A stretch of 50,222 bases of DNA from JAJZJT01 sp049964655. GTDB taxonomy: Bacteria; Actinomycetota; Acidimicrobiia; Acidimicrobiales; RAAP-2. A program made the translations under genes and the position numbers. Under the pieces are notes generated by a model. The model was not told the origin of the DNA, did no database searches, and saw only the letters and a program-made list of their open reading frames with translations. This document shows positions 49,211 to 50,222 of this stretch, in pieces; within the stretch, counting starts at the first letter, position 1, and each line of letters opens with the position of its first letter. The DNA is taken from contig JBMFXC010000008.1 in assembly GCA_049964655.1 (NCBI GenBank), forward strand, positions 1 through 50,222, written 5' to 3'.

Positions 49211-50222
49211 TCAGCGCCCCCGCCGGGGAGAGAGGCGGGCCAGGCGGGCCACGAGCACCTCGAGCACCAGCGAGCCGGGCAGCGCCGTGCCACCCCGCAG
49301 GTCGAGGTCGGCCCGGGCCACGAGCTCGACGGCCTGGCCGATGCGCCGCCGTCCCAGGCGCCGGCTCTGGGCCAGGGCCTTCTTGGCCGGATAGGGGCTG
49401 GACAGTCCGAGCAGGGAGGCCGCCTCCTCGGGGGTCGTCACGCCGGACCCGTCGAGGGCCAGCAACTGCCGGACGTGGCGGTGGAGGGTGGCCAGCACGG
49501 CGAGCGGATGGACGCCACCCGCGTCGAGCATCCGGTGGAGGACAGCGAGAGCCTGGTGCGCCTCGCCGGCGTCCACCGCGTCGGTCAGCTCCCAGGGCGG
49601 CACCGACCCCGCTTCGCCCAGGTACGGCTCGAGCTCGCCGGCCGTCACGGTGACACCGGGGCCATAGGCGGCAGCCAGGGTGTCGAGGATGCCGGCCAGA
49701 CGGCCCACGTCACCGCCCAGGTGGTCGTCGAGCCGGGCAAGGGCCCGGGCGTCGAGGCGCACCTCGCTGCGCCGCACGTGGTCTTCGAGCCACTGCGTGC
49801 GGGCCCTCCCCCTCCCGGCGCTCGTCTCGACCACCGTGCCGGCGGAGCGGACGGCTTTGACCAGTGCCTGAGGCACGGTGCCGCCCCCGGCCACGAGCAC
49901 CAACGAGACACCGTCGGTCGGGTCGGCCACCCACGCCGTCAGCCGGGCCGCGTCGGCGGCGGCCAGCCGCCCGGCGTCTCGGACGACGACGACCCGGTGG
50001 GAGAGGAGGAACGGCGGCGTGGTCAGGGCATCCACCACGGCGTCGAGGTCGACGGCGTCGCTCCCAGCTCCGCCGTGCTCTTCGACGGCCAGGCTGGGGT
50101 CGTCGGCGCCGGCCAGCTCACCCACCAGGGTGTGGACGGCCTGGTCGACGAGGGCGGGGTCGTCGCCCCGAACCAAGTAGGCCGGTCCACTGCCCCCCGG
50201 AGCCCCTGTGCCCCTCGACCCG
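49211..50222 (-). CDS. holA: DNA polymerase III subunit delta (5' end outside window)
   Basis: At least 337 residues; the frame is open to the window edge and reads 'GAPGGSGPAYLVRGDDPALV', so the true start lies beyond 50222. HolA landmarks include 'VVDALTTPPFLLSHRVVVVR', 'GGDVGRLAGILDTLAAAYGP', 'PWELTDAVDAGEAHQALAVL' and 'SSPYPAKKALAQSRRLGRRR'. Delta is the wrench of the clamp loader that opens the beta clamp. It lies 46 bp from the end of the convergent membrane-protein gene. Confidence 0.93.
   Translation of the reverse strand, partial: GSRGTGAPGGSGPAYLVRGDDPALVDQAVHTLVGELAGADDPSLAVEEHGGAGSDAVDLDAVVDALTTPPFLLSHRVVVVRDAGRLAAADAARLTAWVADPTDGVSLVLVAGGGTVPQALVKAVRSAGTVVETSAGRGRARTQWLEDHVRRSEVRLDARALARLDDHLGGDVGRLAGILDTLAAAYGPGVTVTAGELEPYLGEAGSVPPWELTDAVDAGEAHQALAVLHRMLDAGGVHPLAVLATLHRHVRQLLALDGSGVTTPEEAASLLGLSSPYPAKKALAQSRRLGRRRIGQAVELVARADLDLRGGTALPGSLVLEVLVARLARLSPRRGR

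Overview
The window is very GC-rich, uses many GTG starts, and is tightly packed with four-base ATGA/GTGA gene overlaps. Its contents point to an actinobacterium (Actinomycetota): a BldD-type regulator, HrcA with a CIRCE operator, a DtxR-family repressor, an ImuA'-ImuB-DnaE2 mutagenesis cassette with a CGAAC-N4-GTTCG SOS box, DUF2510 and DUF6186-like small membrane proteins, and probable leaderless promoters. Acidimicrobiia is my best guess at class, but that is inference. Six runs of exactly 100 N are scaffold gaps, and five of them sit inside short tandem-repeat arrays.

Layout. 47-3698 (minus): FTR1-type iron permease, a B12-binding radical SAM protein with a Cys-Cys tail motif, and an ATP-grasp enzyme; then nfuA (plus), a gap, the C-terminal piece of an arylsulfatase and a tRNA-Asn. 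5375-18071 (minus): a long housekeeping run of rpoD, dnaG, ppdK, glyS, hemW, phr, recO, a small membrane protein and uppS. dinG is divergent from it (plus). 20257-24860 (minus): era, corC-like, ybeY, phoH, HIT and a small HTH gene. 25022-29661 (minus): bldD, rsmE, dnaJ, hrcA and dtxR. 29899-33825 (plus): an EAL-DICT c-di-GMP phosphodiesterase, a hypothetical protein, two tandemly duplicated pairs of tiny membrane genes and a LOG-family enzyme. lepA (minus) is divergent from rpsT (plus). Then come an APC permease, an SRAP protein (minus), a pirin and a lipoprotein (minus). 41387-46813 (plus): imuA', imuB, dnaE2. The right end holds two membrane-protein genes and a partial holA.

The genes link in several ways. 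BldD keeps the RxD-X8-RxxD c-di-GMP signature and an apparently active EAL phosphodiesterase lies about 4 kb away. The DtxR-family protein could act at the palindrome in front of the iron permease. HrcA should repress its own hrcA-dnaJ-rsmE operon through the CIRCE element. The mutasome operon should respond to LexA.

The strongest unexplained signal is more than a dozen unrelated, locus-specific tandem arrays (units 9-42 bp). Inside genes the unit lengths are multiples of three; outside genes they are usually not. Several arrays copy gene ends, including stop codons. The gaps fall in the longer arrays, and reading frame plus repeat phase predict the true gap lengths.
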